Assembly (NCBI GenBank): GCA_019119205.1
Contig: DWXK01000074.1
Coordinates: 1 to 64,000 of the forward strand
DNA length: 64,000 nucleotides
Source: Candidatus Mediterraneibacter intestinavium
GTDB lineage: Bacteria > Bacillota > Clostridia > Lachnospirales > Lachnospiraceae
Direction of reading: 5' to 3'
This document shows, piece after piece, positions 26,417 to 35,515 of this stretch; position 1 is the stretch's first letter; each line of letters starts with the position of its first letter. A program made the translations under genes and the position numbers. The notes under the pieces were generated by a model. The model had not been told where the DNA came from and made no database searches. It worked only from the letters and a program-made list of their open reading frames with translations.

Positions 26417-27219
26417 AAGAACGTTTGGATGTAATGCTTGTAAAACGAAATCTCGCCGAGTCCAGAGAGAAGGCGAAAGCTGTGATCATGGCGGGAAATG
26501 TCTTTGTGGACGGACAGAGGGAAGATAAGGCAGGAAGCACGTTCCCCCCGGATGTGAACATTGAGGTGAGAGGGCATACCATGCCCTATGTGAGCCGGGG
26601 AGGATTGAAGCTTGAAAAGGCAATGAAAAATTTTGATGTCAGCGTGGAAGGCAAGGTATGCACAGATGTCGGTTCTTCCACGGGCGGATTTACCGACTGT
26701 ATGCTCCAGAACGGAGCAAAGAAAGTGTTTGCCATCGACGTGGGACGCGGCCAGCTTGACTGGAAGCTCCGTCAGGATGAGAGAGTAGTGTGTATGGAGA
26801 AGACAAATATCCGCTATGTGACTCCTGAAGATATCGGAGAACCGGTTGATTTTTCCTCCATTGACGTCTCTTTTATCTCACTTACTAAAGTGCTGGGGCC
26901 GATCCGGGATTATCTGACAGAGGACGGGGAGATCGTAGCACTGATCAAGCCTCAGTTCGAAGCCGGAAGGGAGAAAGTGGGAAAAAAAGGTGTCGTGCGG
27001 GAAAAGAGCACACACCGTGAGGTCATCCGCAAGGTGGCGGACTATGCTGTCTCCATCGGCTTTCAGGTCAAAGCTATTGATTTTTCTCCGATCCGGGGAC
27101 CGGAGGGCAACATAGAATATCTCATCCACCTGAAAAAATGTCCGCCGGAGGAGGCAGGGATCGCTGTCGCGGACCTGGAGAGCGTGGCAGACCGGTCCTT
27201 TGAGGCGCTGGCAAAATAA
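26413..27219 (+). CDS. tlyA: TlyA family rRNA 2'-O-methyltransferase / hemolysin-like protein
   Basis: A 268-residue protein with an N-terminal S4 RNA-binding domain (ERLDVMLVKRNLAESREKAKAVIMAGNVFVDG) and an FtsJ-like SAM methyltransferase domain (VCTDVGSSTGGFTDCMLQNGA, then AIDVGRGQLDW and IDVSFISL). Mycobacterial TlyA methylates 16S C1409 and 23S C1920; the B. subtilis homologue is YqxC. Its ATG overlaps the dxs stop. The name hemolysin is historical and is not supported as a function here. Confidence 0.93.
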   Translation: MKERLDVMLVKRNLAESREKAKAVIMAGNVFVDGQREDKAGSTFPPDVNIEVRGHTMPYVSRGGLKLEKAMKNFDVSVEGKVCTDVGSSTGGFTDCMLQNGAKKVFAIDVGRGQLDWKLRQDERVVCMEKTNIRYVTPEDIGEPVDFSSIDVSFISLTKVLGPIRDYLTEDGEIVALIKPQFEAGREKVGKKGVVREKSTHREVIRKVADYAVSIGFQVKAIDFSPIRGPEGNIEYLIHLKKCPPEEAGIAVADLESVADRSFEALAK

Positions 27220-27235
27220 TAACTGAGGTTTGGTT

Positions 27236-28069
27236 ATGGACTGTTTTTACATCATCACGAATTTATTAAAAGATAAAGATTTTGCGATCACCAATGAGAT
27301 CCGGGACTACATCGAAGGGCGGGGGAAGAAATGCATCATCTCCCAGAAAGACGAGGACGGTCATATCATCCCCGGAACAGTCCCCGCGGAGGCGGACTGC
27401 GCCCTTGTGCTTGGCGGCGACGGTACCCTTATCCGTGCAGTGCGGGACATGGGAAAATGCAGCCTTCCCCTTCTCGGGATCAACCTGGGCACTCTGGGAT
27501 ACCTGACAGAGGTGGAACTGAAAGATTTCAGGAAGGCGCTGGACAGGCTGTTTGAGAGTACTCCTGACATCGAAGAGCGGATGATGCTGGAGGGGGTGAC
27601 TGATGACGGGAAGCGAGATCTGGCGGTGAACGACATCGTCCTTGCAAGAGAAGGGAAGATCCGCATCGTCCAGTTCAACCTCTATGTCAACGGGACACTT
27701 CTGAATACATATCTTGCAGACGGAGTGATCGTGTCCACACCTACCGGGAGCACCGGATATAATCTGTCGGCAGGAGGACCGGTGGTCGAACCCACGGCAA
27801 GCATGATCGTGATGACACCGATCTGCTCTCATGCGCTCAATACGAGCAGCGTCGTGTTCTCCGCGGAGGATACGATCGAGATTGAAGTGTGCGAGGGAAG
27901 ATATGGAAGACAGGAGAAAGTCTCCCTCTGTTTTGACGGCGCAGAGCAGAGGACACTGGTGACCGGAGAACGTGTATGTATCCGAAGGGCACCTGAGACG
28001 ACCCGGCTGGTGAAACTGAGCAGGGAGAGCTTTATGAAAACAATGCGTAAAAAGATGAAAGGGAGCTGA
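27236..28069 (+). CDS. nadK: NAD kinase
   Basis: A 277-residue enzyme that phosphorylates NAD to NADP. GGDGTLIRAVRD is the nucleotide-binding motif; NDIVLAREGKIRI and YLADGVIVSTPTGSTGYNLS are further family signatures. I chose ATG 27236, which has GAGG 7 bases upstream, over a TTG two codons earlier. The gene sits in the conserved Firmicutes order tlyA-nadK-argR-recN. Confidence 0.97.
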   Translation: MDCFYIITNLLKDKDFAITNEIRDYIEGRGKKCIISQKDEDGHIIPGTVPAEADCALVLGGDGTLIRAVRDMGKCSLPLLGINLGTLGYLTEVELKDFRKALDRLFESTPDIEERMMLEGVTDDGKRDLAVNDIVLAREGKIRIVQFNLYVNGTLLNTYLADGVIVSTPTGSTGYNLSAGGPVVEPTASMIVMTPICSHALNTSSVVFSAEDTIEIEVCEGRYGRQEKVSLCFDGAEQRTLVTGERVCIRRAPETTRLVKLSRESFMKTMRKKMKGS

Positions 28070-28073
28070 AAAG

Positions 28074-28529
28074 ATGAAAGTCAGTCGTCATGCAAAGATC
28101 ATTGAACTTATCAGCCAGTACGACATAGAGACTCAGGAGGAACTGGCAGAGTATCTGAATAATGCCGGGTTTAAGGTGACACAGGCAACGGTGTCCAGAG
28201 ACATCCGGGATCTGAAACTTACAAAAGTATCTGTGAACGGAGGAAAACAAAAATACATCCTTCACCGGCCGGAAGAAGGGATGAGCGAGAAATATATCCG
28301 TGTGCTGAAAGACGGATATGTCTCCATGGATATGGCACAGAATATCCTTGTCATAAAAACGGTCTCCGGCATGGCGATGGCAGTCGCCGCCGCTCTCGAT
28401 GCCATGAAGTGGAACGAGGTAGTGGGCTGTATCGCGGGGGATGACACGATCATGTGCGCCATCCGCACTTCGGAGGACACAGTCGCAGTAATGGAAAAGA
28501 TACGGAAGATCGTCTCAAAAGGAATATAG
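28074..28529 (+). CDS. argR: Arginine repressor ArgR/AhrC
   Basis: A 151-residue regulator with an N-terminal winged HTH (TQEELAEYLNNAGFKVTQAT, then VSRDIRDLKL) and a C-terminal oligomerisation and arginine-binding domain (GMAMAVAAALDAMKWNEVVG, then GDDTIMCAIRT). It represses arginine synthesis and activates catabolism as a hexamer. The start follows the nadK stop by 4 bases, with AAAGGGAG inside the end of nadK. Confidence 0.96.
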   Translation: MKVSRHAKIIELISQYDIETQEELAEYLNNAGFKVTQATVSRDIRDLKLTKVSVNGGKQKYILHRPEEGMSEKYIRVLKDGYVSMDMAQNILVIKTVSGMAMAVAAALDAMKWNEVVGCIAGDDTIMCAIRTSEDTVAVMEKIRKIVSKGI

Positions 28530-28538
28530 GTAACGCTT

Positions 28539-30215
28539 ATGCTGAAAAATCTTTATGTAAAGAATCTTGCCCTGATCGACGAAACGGAAGTGGAATTTTC
28601 TGACGGGCTCAACATCCTCACAGGAGAGACCGGAGCGGGAAAGTCTCTCCTGCTCGGTTCCGTCAATCTGGCACTTGGTGGAAAATACAGCGCCGATATG
28701 CTGCGCAGCGGCACAAGGAGCGGACTTGTGGAACTTACGTTTACCGTCGAGGACGAAAAGACAGTGAAACGCCTGGAGGAAATGGATATCTATCCGGAGG
28801 ACGGGTGTATCGTTCTGGGCAGAAAGCTGATGGAAGGCAGGAGTGTGAGCCGGATCAACGGGGAGACTGTCAATATGGCAGTTATGCGCTCTGTCGCAGG
28901 GATGCTGATCGATATCCACGGACAGCATGACAGCCAGAACCTGCTCCAGAAAAAGAACCATCTGACCCTTCTGGATCTCTATGCGAAAGAGGAGACAGCG
29001 CCTCTTCTCATTGAGATGAAAGAAGTGTTTGAGAAGTACAGGGCACTGTGCCGGCGCAGTGAAGAGTCAGCCATGGATGAAGAAGCGAGACGGAAAGAGG
29101 CGGCTCTGGCTGAGTTTGAGGTGAAAGAGATCGATGAGGCGCAGCTTGTGCCCGGCGAGGACGAGGAACTGGAAGAACAGTACCGGAAGATGACCGAGAG
29201 CAGGAGGATCACTGCTGCAGTGGCGGAGGCATATCAATATACGGCAGAGGATGCCAGAGGAAATGCCAGCGACTTCTTGAGCAGAGCGATCCGTGCGCTC
29301 CAGGAAGCGGCGGAGTTCGATGAGGCGGGAGCGCAGCTCTATGATCAGCTCCTGGAGGCGGACAGCCTTCTCAACGACTTTAACAGGGAACTCTCAGAGT
29401 ATGCGAAAAGTTTTGAATTCTCTGAGGAAGAGTTTCAGGAGACGGAGAGCCGTCTGAATCTGTTAAACCATTTAAAGGCAAAATATGGAAAAACTGTCTC
29501 TGATGTGCTGGCATACTGCAGCGAAAAAAAGCAGAGACTAAGTGAACTGGAAGATTATGATACGTTCATGAAAGATCTGGAGGAGAAAACCCGGAAAGCG
29601 CTGGAAAAGGTGGCCGAAACTGCGGAAAAGCTGCATCAGGTCAGAACGCGCGCTGCAGAAGCGTTTTCAAGAGAGATACAAAACCAGATGCAGGAACTTA
29701 ATTTTGCTGACGCGCGGTTTGAGGCGAGGCTTTTTGACCCGGGACATTACAGTGCGGGCGGAAGGGATGACGCGGAATTTTATATGTCGGCAAATCCCGG
29801 AGAGCCGGTAAGACCGCTTGGCAGCGTGGCTTCGGGCGGAGAACTCTCCCGTGTCATGCTCGCGATCAAGACGGTCCTGGCTGACGAGGAAGATACCCCG
29901 ACCCTGATCTTTGACGAGATCGATACTGGGATCTCCGGGATCACGGCAGGAAAAGTGGGAGAGAAACTGCGGCTGATCGGGAAGAGCCGCCAGGTGCTGT
30001 GCATCACACATCTTCCGCAGATCGCGGCAGTGGCGGACTCTCATTATCTGATCCGTAAAGAGGCTTCCGGAAATTCCGTTCGAACGCAGATCGAACTTCT
30101 GGATGAAGAAGCGTCGGCGGAAGAACTTGCCAGGATGCTGGGAGGAGCAAACATCACAGAGAATATCCTGGAGAGCGCCCGTGAGATGAAACAATTGGCA
30201 AAGAGTGAAATATAA
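28539..30215 (+). CDS. recN: DNA repair protein RecN
   Basis: A 558-residue SMC-like ATPase recruited to double-strand breaks. Walker A is ITGETGAGKSLLLG near residue 30, the coiled-coil middle spans about 150-400, the ABC signature is ASGGELSRVML, and Walker B is TLIFDEIDTGISG. It is the last gene of the nusB-recN run and is followed by a strong terminator at 30251. Confidence 0.97.
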   Translation: MLKNLYVKNLALIDETEVEFSDGLNILTGETGAGKSLLLGSVNLALGGKYSADMLRSGTRSGLVELTFTVEDEKTVKRLEEMDIYPEDGCIVLGRKLMEGRSVSRINGETVNMAVMRSVAGMLIDIHGQHDSQNLLQKKNHLTLLDLYAKEETAPLLIEMKEVFEKYRALCRRSEESAMDEEARRKEAALAEFEVKEIDEAQLVPGEDEELEEQYRKMTESRRITAAVAEAYQYTAEDARGNASDFLSRAIRALQEAAEFDEAGAQLYDQLLEADSLLNDFNRELSEYAKSFEFSEEEFQETESRLNLLNHLKAKYGKTVSDVLAYCSEKKQRLSELEDYDTFMKDLEEKTRKALEKVAETAEKLHQVRTRAAEAFSREIQNQMQELNFADARFEARLFDPGHYSAGGRDDAEFYMSANPGEPVRPLGSVASGGELSRVMLAIKTVLADEEDTPTLIFDEIDTGISGITAGKVGEKLRLIGKSRQVLCITHLPQIAAVADSHYLIRKEASGNSVRTQIELLDEEASAEELARMLGGANITENILESAREMKQLAKSEI

Positions 30216-30250
30216 TACCAGAGTGAAAGAGAAGACACCCACACATACTA

Positions 30251-30287
30251 AGAACGGATACGGACAGGTATCCGTTCTTTGCGTTTC
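30251..30287 (+). terminator. Terminator after recN
   Basis: AGAACGGATAC (30251-30261) and GTATCCGTTCT (30268-30278) form a perfect 11-bp stem with a 6-base loop, followed by a short T-rich tail. Confidence 0.88.
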
Positions 30288-30308
30288 AGAAGAAAGGGTG
30301 TGGTTAAT

Positions 30309-31385
30309 ATGTCAGAATGCCGGAGGCGGACGAAGAGACGTCTACTGACGGCGGTACTCATGATGTTTGCTGTCTGCGCCGGATGGGTCTGCGCCGGCGC
30401 GCTGGAGCAGGAGGATAAGGTGAGACAGGCGGAAGCCAGTACAGATGCTGCAGGAGAGACCGTGCTTTTGGGCGGAACGCCGGTGGGAATCTATATGGAG
30501 ACAGACGGCGTTATGGTCCTGAGCACGGAAAGTATGAAAGGAGTCGACGGCGAAGAATATGAGCCGGCGGCAGGGCTGGTACAGTCGGGAGATTATATCA
30601 TGGCGGTGAACGGCGAGGCCGTCACAGGCAAGGCAGAGCTGCTGGATGCGGTAGAACATCTGGACAGCGGGAATGTGGTGCTCACGATCCAGAGAGGGGA
30701 GGAGACCATGGACATCCGCATCCGGCCTGTGGAGTGCGGACCGGATGAGTATAAACTGGGTATCTGGGTCAGAGACAATGTACAGGGACTGGGGACCATC
30801 ACGTTTGTGACAGGACAGAGCCGTTTCGGCGCGCTGGGACACGGGATCCATGACGTGGATACAAATGTACTCATGTCTGTCGACAGCGGGACCCTCTATA
30901 AGACCAGTATCCAGGATATCCTGAAAGGGGAGGACGGGAATCCCGGGACGATGGAGGGGATCATCGTGTACAACAATTACAATATCCTGGGCAGCATAGA
31001 CAAAAACACGGAGGCGGGCATCTACGGGACGGTAGACAGGATAGACGAGCTGTTTGACGAACAGATCCCTATCGAGACAGCGTCAACAGATGAGATCGAG
31101 ACCGGCAGTGCCACGATACGGTGCTTTGTCGACAATGAACTGAAAGAGTATGAGATTCAGGTGACAGATATCGACAGATCTGAAAGTGAGATCAACAAAG
31201 GTCTGGTGATCCAGGTGACAGACCCGGAACTCTTGGAAAAAACGGGCGGGATCATCCAGGGGATGAGCGGGAGCCCGATCATCCAGAACGGCAAACTGAT
31301 CGGTGCGGTCACACATGTGTTTGTGCAGGACTCGACAAAGGGATATGGCATATTTATCGAAAATATGTTAAATCAGGTAAAATAA
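30309..31385 (+). CDS. spoIVB: SpoIVB serine peptidase (stage IV sporulation protein B)
   Basis: A 358-residue forespore-secreted S55 peptidase that triggers pro-sigma-K processing. A basic N terminus and membrane/signal segment (LTAVLMMFAVCAGWVCAG) are followed by a PDZ domain (about 75-140; LVQSGDYIMAVNGEAV). The S55 domain comes next, with His178 in FGALGHGIHDVDTN and the serine motif GMSGSP at 318-323. ATG 30309 is preferred; a GTG at 30300 is very close to the AAAGGG site. Its position between recN and spo0A is conserved in Bacilli and Clostridia. Confidence 0.95.
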   Translation: MSECRRRTKRRLLTAVLMMFAVCAGWVCAGALEQEDKVRQAEASTDAAGETVLLGGTPVGIYMETDGVMVLSTESMKGVDGEEYEPAAGLVQSGDYIMAVNGEAVTGKAELLDAVEHLDSGNVVLTIQRGEETMDIRIRPVECGPDEYKLGIWVRDNVQGLGTITFVTGQSRFGALGHGIHDVDTNVLMSVDSGTLYKTSIQDILKGEDGNPGTMEGIIVYNNYNILGSIDKNTEAGIYGTVDRIDELFDEQIPIETASTDEIETGSATIRCFVDNELKEYEIQVTDIDRSESEINKGLVIQVTDPELLEKTGGIIQGMSGSPIIQNGKLIGAVTHVFVQDSTKGYGIFIENMLNQVK

Positions 31386-31392
31386 TCTGATT

Positions 31393-31411
31393 TGTCGAAT
31401 TTTGTGTCGAA
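31393..31411 (+). promoter_or_regulatory. Two Spo0A boxes upstream of spo0A
   Basis: TGTCGAA occurs twice in direct orientation, at 31393-31399 and 31405-31411, 12 bases apart. TGTCGAA is the classic 0A box bound by phosphorylated Spo0A. They end 19 bases before the -35 of the spo0A promoter, suggesting autoregulation. Confidence 0.75.
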
Positions 31412-31430
31412 TTAGTGCTACAAAATCTCC

Positions 31431-31459
31431 TTGATTCCGCAAATTAAGACCATTATAAT
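31431..31459 (+). promoter_or_regulatory. Sigma-A promoter for spo0A
   Basis: TTGATT at 31431-31436 and TATAAT at 31454-31459 are 17 bases apart, 55 bases before the ATG of spo0A. Confidence 0.75.
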
Positions 31460-31514
31460 AAGCTGGTGGCGTTTTCAAAGGAAAAGTCTCAGAATCTGAA
31501 GGAGAGAGAAGAGT

Positions 31515-32306
31515 ATGGAGCATTTGAGTGTAGCCGTCGCCGACGACAATCAGAGGATCCTCGACATGCTTGAGACTGTCATAGGCATGGACAAGGATCT
31601 GAATCTGGTTGGAAAGGCGAAAAACGGTGAAGAGATGTGTCAGATCATCAAGACCAGACAGCCGGATGTTGTTCTTCTCGACCTGATTATGCCGAAAATG
31701 GACGGATTGACTGTGATGGAGCGCATCAATCAGGATACGAGTTTGGGCAAACGTCCGTATTTTATCGTGGTCACAGCGGTGGGACAGGAAAGGATCACAG
31801 AAGATGCCTTTAACAAAGGCGCAAATTACTATGTCATGAAACCGTTTAACAACGAAATGTTGCTGGACAGGATAAAATCCGTCAGAAAAATGTCTCGAAA
31901 CACGGAAAGAAAAGGCGAAGATATAAAAGCAGAAAATACAGCAGGGGGAGAAAATCTGGAAAGCCGTGTGACGAACATGCTCCACGAGATCGGGATTCCC
32001 GCACATATCAAGGGATACCACTATCTCAGAGACGCGATCATCATGGCAGTGGAGGACATGGACGTGCTCAATGCGATCACAAAAGTCCTCTATCCCACGG
32101 TCGCGAAAAAATACCAGACCACTTCAAGCCGTGTAGAGAGGGCGATACGGCATGCGATCGAAGTGGCATGGAGCAGAGGCAAACTGGACACGCTTGATGA
32201 ACTGTTTGGCTACACTGTCAGTACAGGGAAGGGAAAGCCTACAAATTCGGAGTTCATAGCGCTGATCGCCGATACGATCCAGCTGGAATACAGGAACAGA
32301 AGCTGA
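31515..32306 (+). CDS. spo0A: Sporulation master response regulator Spo0A
   Basis: A 263-residue response regulator. The receiver domain has [12 protein letters not shown] near the N terminus, the phosphoacceptor Asp56 in [11 protein letters not shown], and the switch residues around VVTAVGQ and MKPF. After a linker comes the Spo0A-specific DNA-binding domain (ending with [19 protein letters not shown]). The start is preceded by GAAGGAG. Two 0A boxes and a sigma-A promoter lie upstream. It marks the organism as a potential spore former. Confidence 0.98.
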   Translation: MEHLSVAVADDNQRILDMLETVIGMDKDLNLVGKAKNGEEMCQIIKTRQPDVVLLDLIMPKMDGLTVMERINQDTSLGKRPYFIVVTAVGQERITEDAFNKGANYYVMKPFNNEMLLDRIKSVRKMSRNTERKGEDIKAENTAGGENLESRVTNMLHEIGIPAHIKGYHYLRDAIIMAVEDMDVLNAITKVLYPTVAKKYQTTSSRVERAIRHAIEVAWSRGKLDTLDELFGYTVSTGKGKPTNSEFIALIADTIQLEYRNRS

Positions 32307-32351
32307 GACGTCCCGGGCACACAGTTTAAGGAAGTGCAGTAATAAAATCCT

Positions 32352-32379
32352 TTGCATTATGGGGAAAATGAGTTATAAT
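32352..32379 (+). promoter_or_regulatory. Sigma-A promoter for glgA
   Basis: TTGCAT at 32352-32357 and TATAAT at 32374-32379 are 16 bases apart, about 50 bases before the ATG at 32432. Confidence 0.7.
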
Positions 32380-32431
32380 GGTCAATAGTGAAAGCCGTGT
32401 GGCGACTAAAGCATAAATGGAGGATAGTAAT

Positions 32432-33880
32432 ATGAAAAACATTTTGTTCGCTTCTTCAGAATGTGTACCCTTTATCAAGACGGGCGGTCTTGCTGACGTT
32501 GTAGGCTCGCTTCCCAAAGAATTTGATAAAGAAAAGTATGATGTACGTGTTGTTCTCCCCAAATACACCTGCATGAAGCAGGAGTGGAAGGATCGGATGG
32601 AGTATGTGAGCCATTTCTATATGGATATCGCAGGACAGAATCAGTATGTCGGGATCATGAAGACAGTGCTCAATGACATCACATTTTACTTCATTGATAA
32701 CGAACACTATTTCAGCGGATTTGCACCTTATGACGGGGACCCGAAGTGGGGCATTGAAAAGTTTGCGTTTTTCTCAAAAGCCGTGCTGAGCATCCTTCCG
32801 GTCATCGGTTTCCGCCCGGACCTGATCCACTGCCATGACTGGCAGACCGGACTGATCCCGGTCTATCTTGACAACTTCCGCTATATGGGCGAATACTATC
32901 GCGGGATCAAGACGGTCATGACGATACATAACCTGAAATTCCAGGGAGTATGGGATACAAAGACAGTCAGGGGCATCACAGGGCTCCCGGAATACTATTT
33001 CGTGCCCGACAAGATGGAGGCGTACAAGGACGCCAATCTGTTAAAAGGCGGTATCGTCTATGCAGATAAGGTGACAACGGTAAGCCAGAGTTACGCTGAG
33101 GAGATCAAGACCCCGTTCTACGGTGAAGGGCTGGACGGGCTGATGTCTGCGCGTTCCAATGACCTTGTGGGTATCGTCAATGGACTGGATTATGACGACT
33201 GGAATCCGGAGACGGACAGCCGGATAGCGAAGAACTTTAATATCGGGAACTTCAGAAAGAACAAAGTGATGAACAAGACGGCTCTGCAGGAGGAACTGGG
33301 GCTGAACAAGGATCCGCATGTGATGCTGATCGGTATGGTCTCCCGTCTGACAGACCAGAAGGGATTCGACCTCATCGATTACGTGATGGACGAGTTGTGC
33401 CAGGATGCAGTGCAGATCGTTGTGCTTGGCACAGGTGATGTGAAGTACGAGAACATGTTCCGCCATTTTGCATGGAAATATTCAGGAAGAGTTTCTGCCA
33501 ATATCTACTATTCTGACGAACTCTCCCACAAGATCTACGCATCCTGTGACACATTCCTGATGCCGTCGCTGTTTGAGCCATGCGGACTCAGCCAGCTTAT
33601 GAGCCTCCGCTACGGAACGCTTCCGATCGTCAGAGAGACCGGAGGGCTGAAGGATACGGTAGAGCCGTACAACGAGTATGAGAAGACAGGGACCGGATTC
33701 AGCTTCTCGAACTACAATGCACATGAGATGCTGAACACCGTCCGTTATGCTGAGAGGATCTACTATGATAAGAAGAGAGACTGGAACAAGATCGTGGAGA
33801 GAGCCATGAGCCAGGATTTCTCATGGAAGACTTCTGCACGTAAATACGAAGAGCTTTATAAGAGCCTGATCGGAGAATAG
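32432..33880 (+). CDS. glgA: Glycogen synthase (ADP-glucose type, GT5)
   Basis: A 482-residue glycosyltransferase that extends alpha-1,4-glucan from ADP-glucose. The N-terminal KTGGLADVVGSLPKE binds the nucleotide sugar; HCHDWQTGLIPVYL, GIVNGLDYDDWNPETD and the C-terminal MPSLFEPCGLSQLMSLRYGT are GT5 motifs. ATG 32432 follows GGAGG by 8 bases; an ATG five codons earlier lies before that site. No other glycogen gene is in the window, so it is separated from glgC/glgD/glgB. Confidence 0.96.
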   Translation: MKNILFASSECVPFIKTGGLADVVGSLPKEFDKEKYDVRVVLPKYTCMKQEWKDRMEYVSHFYMDIAGQNQYVGIMKTVLNDITFYFIDNEHYFSGFAPYDGDPKWGIEKFAFFSKAVLSILPVIGFRPDLIHCHDWQTGLIPVYLDNFRYMGEYYRGIKTVMTIHNLKFQGVWDTKTVRGITGLPEYYFVPDKMEAYKDANLLKGGIVYADKVTTVSQSYAEEIKTPFYGEGLDGLMSARSNDLVGIVNGLDYDDWNPETDSRIAKNFNIGNFRKNKVMNKTALQEELGLNKDPHVMLIGMVSRLTDQKGFDLIDYVMDELCQDAVQIVVLGTGDVKYENMFRHFAWKYSGRVSANIYYSDELSHKIYASCDTFLMPSLFEPCGLSQLMSLRYGTLPIVRETGGLKDTVEPYNEYEKTGTGFSFSNYNAHEMLNTVRYAERIYYDKKRDWNKIVERAMSQDFSWKTSARKYEELYKSLIGE

Positions 33881-33894
33881 GAGTAACAGACCGG

Positions 33895-34764
33895 ATGAAG
33901 ATCATTGACAGACTGAATGAAGACAGGATACACATTTCTTTTGAGGTATTCCCACCGAAGACAGATGACGGGATCGAGAAAGTGCTTGCGGCAACGGATG
34001 AGATCGCAAAGCTGGACCCGGCCTTCATCAGTGTTACTTACGGCGCCGGCGGGGGTACGAGCAAAAACACTGCAAGGATCGCCTCGCATATCAAGGAGGA
34101 CCTGCACGTATTGAGTCTGGCTCATCTGACCTGCGCCTCATCCACAAAAGATGAGGTGCGGGATGTGATAGAAAATCTGAAAACTCTGGGAATCGAGAAT
34201 ATCCTCGCCTTGCGCGGGGATATTCCGGCGAATATGCCTTTCCCGGGAGAAGACCGTTTTCATTATGCATGGGAACTGATCCAGGAGATCCGGCAGCACG
34301 GAGATTTCTGTATCGGAGCAGCCTGCTATCCGGAGGGACATGTGGAGAATGAACATAAGGCAGATGATATCAGATATCTGAAACAGAAAGTGGGATGCGG
34401 GGTGGACTTCCTGACGACACAGATGTTTTTTGACAATGATATCCATTACAATTTCCTTTACCGGATCCGTGAAGCCGGAATCACGGTGCCGGTACTTCCG
34501 GGGATCATGCCGATCACCAGCGCGTCTCAGATGAAGCGAAGCCAGGAACTCTCGGGAACCGTGTTTCCCAGACGTTTCCTCGCGATCCTGGACAGGTTCG
34601 GAGGTTCCCCTGAAGCGATGAGACAGGCGGGGATCGCCTATGCCACGGATCAGATCATCGACCTGCTGGCAAACGGCGTAAAGAATATCCACATTTATTC
34701 TATGAATAAGCCGGATGTGGCGGCAGAGATCATGAGAAATCTGTCGGAGATCATCAAATGTTAA
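33895..34764 (+). CDS. metF: Methylenetetrahydrofolate reductase
   Basis: A 289-residue flavoprotein that reduces 5,10-methylene-THF to 5-methyl-THF. The N-terminal FEVFPPKTDDGIEKV, the core VTYGAGGGTSKNT, and LALRGD and QMFFDN are family signatures. It lies 14 bases after glgA and is followed directly by a B12 reactivation protein and metH, so these three genes supply the methyl group for methionine. In acetogens related proteins also serve the Wood-Ljungdahl pathway; nothing else of that pathway is seen here. Confidence 0.96.
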   Translation: MKIIDRLNEDRIHISFEVFPPKTDDGIEKVLAATDEIAKLDPAFISVTYGAGGGTSKNTARIASHIKEDLHVLSLAHLTCASSTKDEVRDVIENLKTLGIENILALRGDIPANMPFPGEDRFHYAWELIQEIRQHGDFCIGAACYPEGHVENEHKADDIRYLKQKVGCGVDFLTTQMFFDNDIHYNFLYRIREAGITVPVLPGIMPITSASQMKRSQELSGTVFPRRFLAILDRFGGSPEAMRQAGIAYATDQIIDLLANGVKNIHIYSMNKPDVAAEIMRNLSEIIKC

Positions 34765-34824
34765 ATGGCAGTCCGGCCATCAGAGATGAGCACAGGACGA
34801 ACTGTTATAATGTTAGGAGAATGT

Positions 34825-35466
34825 ATGGAGAGACGGGAAAAAGAAGCCGTCCGTTATCTTGGATTCGGAAAAAATGCGGTGGATGACAGAACCCTGGCAC
34901 TGATCCGGGAGTCGTTTGAAGACCTGGACCGGGAAGCCGGAAAGAAGTCAGTCCACCGTATTTTTGAGCCCGGGCAGATTACGGACGAACGGATCGTGAT
35001 CGGTCCGATGGACATCAGGAGCAGGAGCCTGAGTAGAAATCTGAGAGGGTGCGACAAGGTCATCTTGTTCGGCGCGACCCTGGGGACGGGCGCAGACCGC
35101 CTGATCACGCGGACTTCTCTGACCGATATGGCAAAGGCGGCAGTACTCCAGGCGTGCGCTGCGGCGCTTCTGGAAGAATACTGCGACGAATGCCAGCAAA
35201 GGATCGCGGAGGAAATGGAAGCAGAAGGACGGTACCTGAGACCGAGGTTCAGCCCCGGGTATGGCGACTTTGACATCAGACATCAGGAGACACTCATGCG
35301 GATGCTGGACTGCGCAAAGAGCATAGGGCTTACCATGACAGACAGCTTTATGATGACTCCCACAAAATCGGTAACGGCGCTGATCGGAGCCGGGAGGACA
35401 AGGATAAACTGTCCGGTGGCCGGCTGTGAGACATGCGGAAAGAAGGACTGCGCCTTTCGCAGATGA
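34825..35466 (+). CDS. Stand-alone B12-dependent methionine synthase activation-domain protein
   Basis: A 213-residue protein related to the C-terminal AdoMet-binding reactivation domain of MetH. Features include the N-terminal VRYLGFGKNAVDDRT, FSPGYGDFDIRHQ (compare the RxxxGY AdoMet-binding region), MTDSFMMTPTKSVTALIG, and a Cys-rich end (CPVAGCETCGKKDCAFR). It probably re-methylates oxidised cobalamin on the short MetH encoded next door. ATG 34825 is preferred because AGGAG is at 34815-34819; an ATG at 34765, directly after metF, has no ribosome binding site. The cysteine cluster suggests metal or Fe-S binding, which is inference. Confidence 0.85.
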   Translation: MERREKEAVRYLGFGKNAVDDRTLALIRESFEDLDREAGKKSVHRIFEPGQITDERIVIGPMDIRSRSLSRNLRGCDKVILFGATLGTGADRLITRTSLTDMAKAAVLQACAAALLEEYCDECQQRIAEEMEAEGRYLRPRFSPGYGDFDIRHQETLMRMLDCAKSIGLTMTDSFMMTPTKSVTALIGAGRTRINCPVAGCETCGKKDCAFRR

Positions 35467-35497
35467 CCAGGACAGACCGCAGATGACCAGGATAAAC
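35458..35497 (+). repeat. 20-bp tandem repeat before metH
   Basis: CGCAGATGACCAGGACAGAC (35458-35477) is followed directly by a copy with two changes (35478-35497). The first copy contains the stop codon of the reactivation gene; the second lies just before the metH ribosome binding site. Confidence 0.8.
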
Positions 35498-35515
35498 AAA
35501 GGAAAGGATACAGAC

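Noticed and set aside
30244..30250. CATACTA, which equals the sigma-G/F -10 consensus, upstream of spoIVB.
   Set aside because: No -35-like element lies 16-18 bases upstream; the nearest TGAAAG is only 14 bases away. The start would fall within the recN terminator.
31479..31495. AGGAAAA followed by GAAT upstream of spo0A as a sigma-H promoter.
   Set aside because: The two parts are only 6 bases apart, whereas sigma-H promoters need about 11-13.
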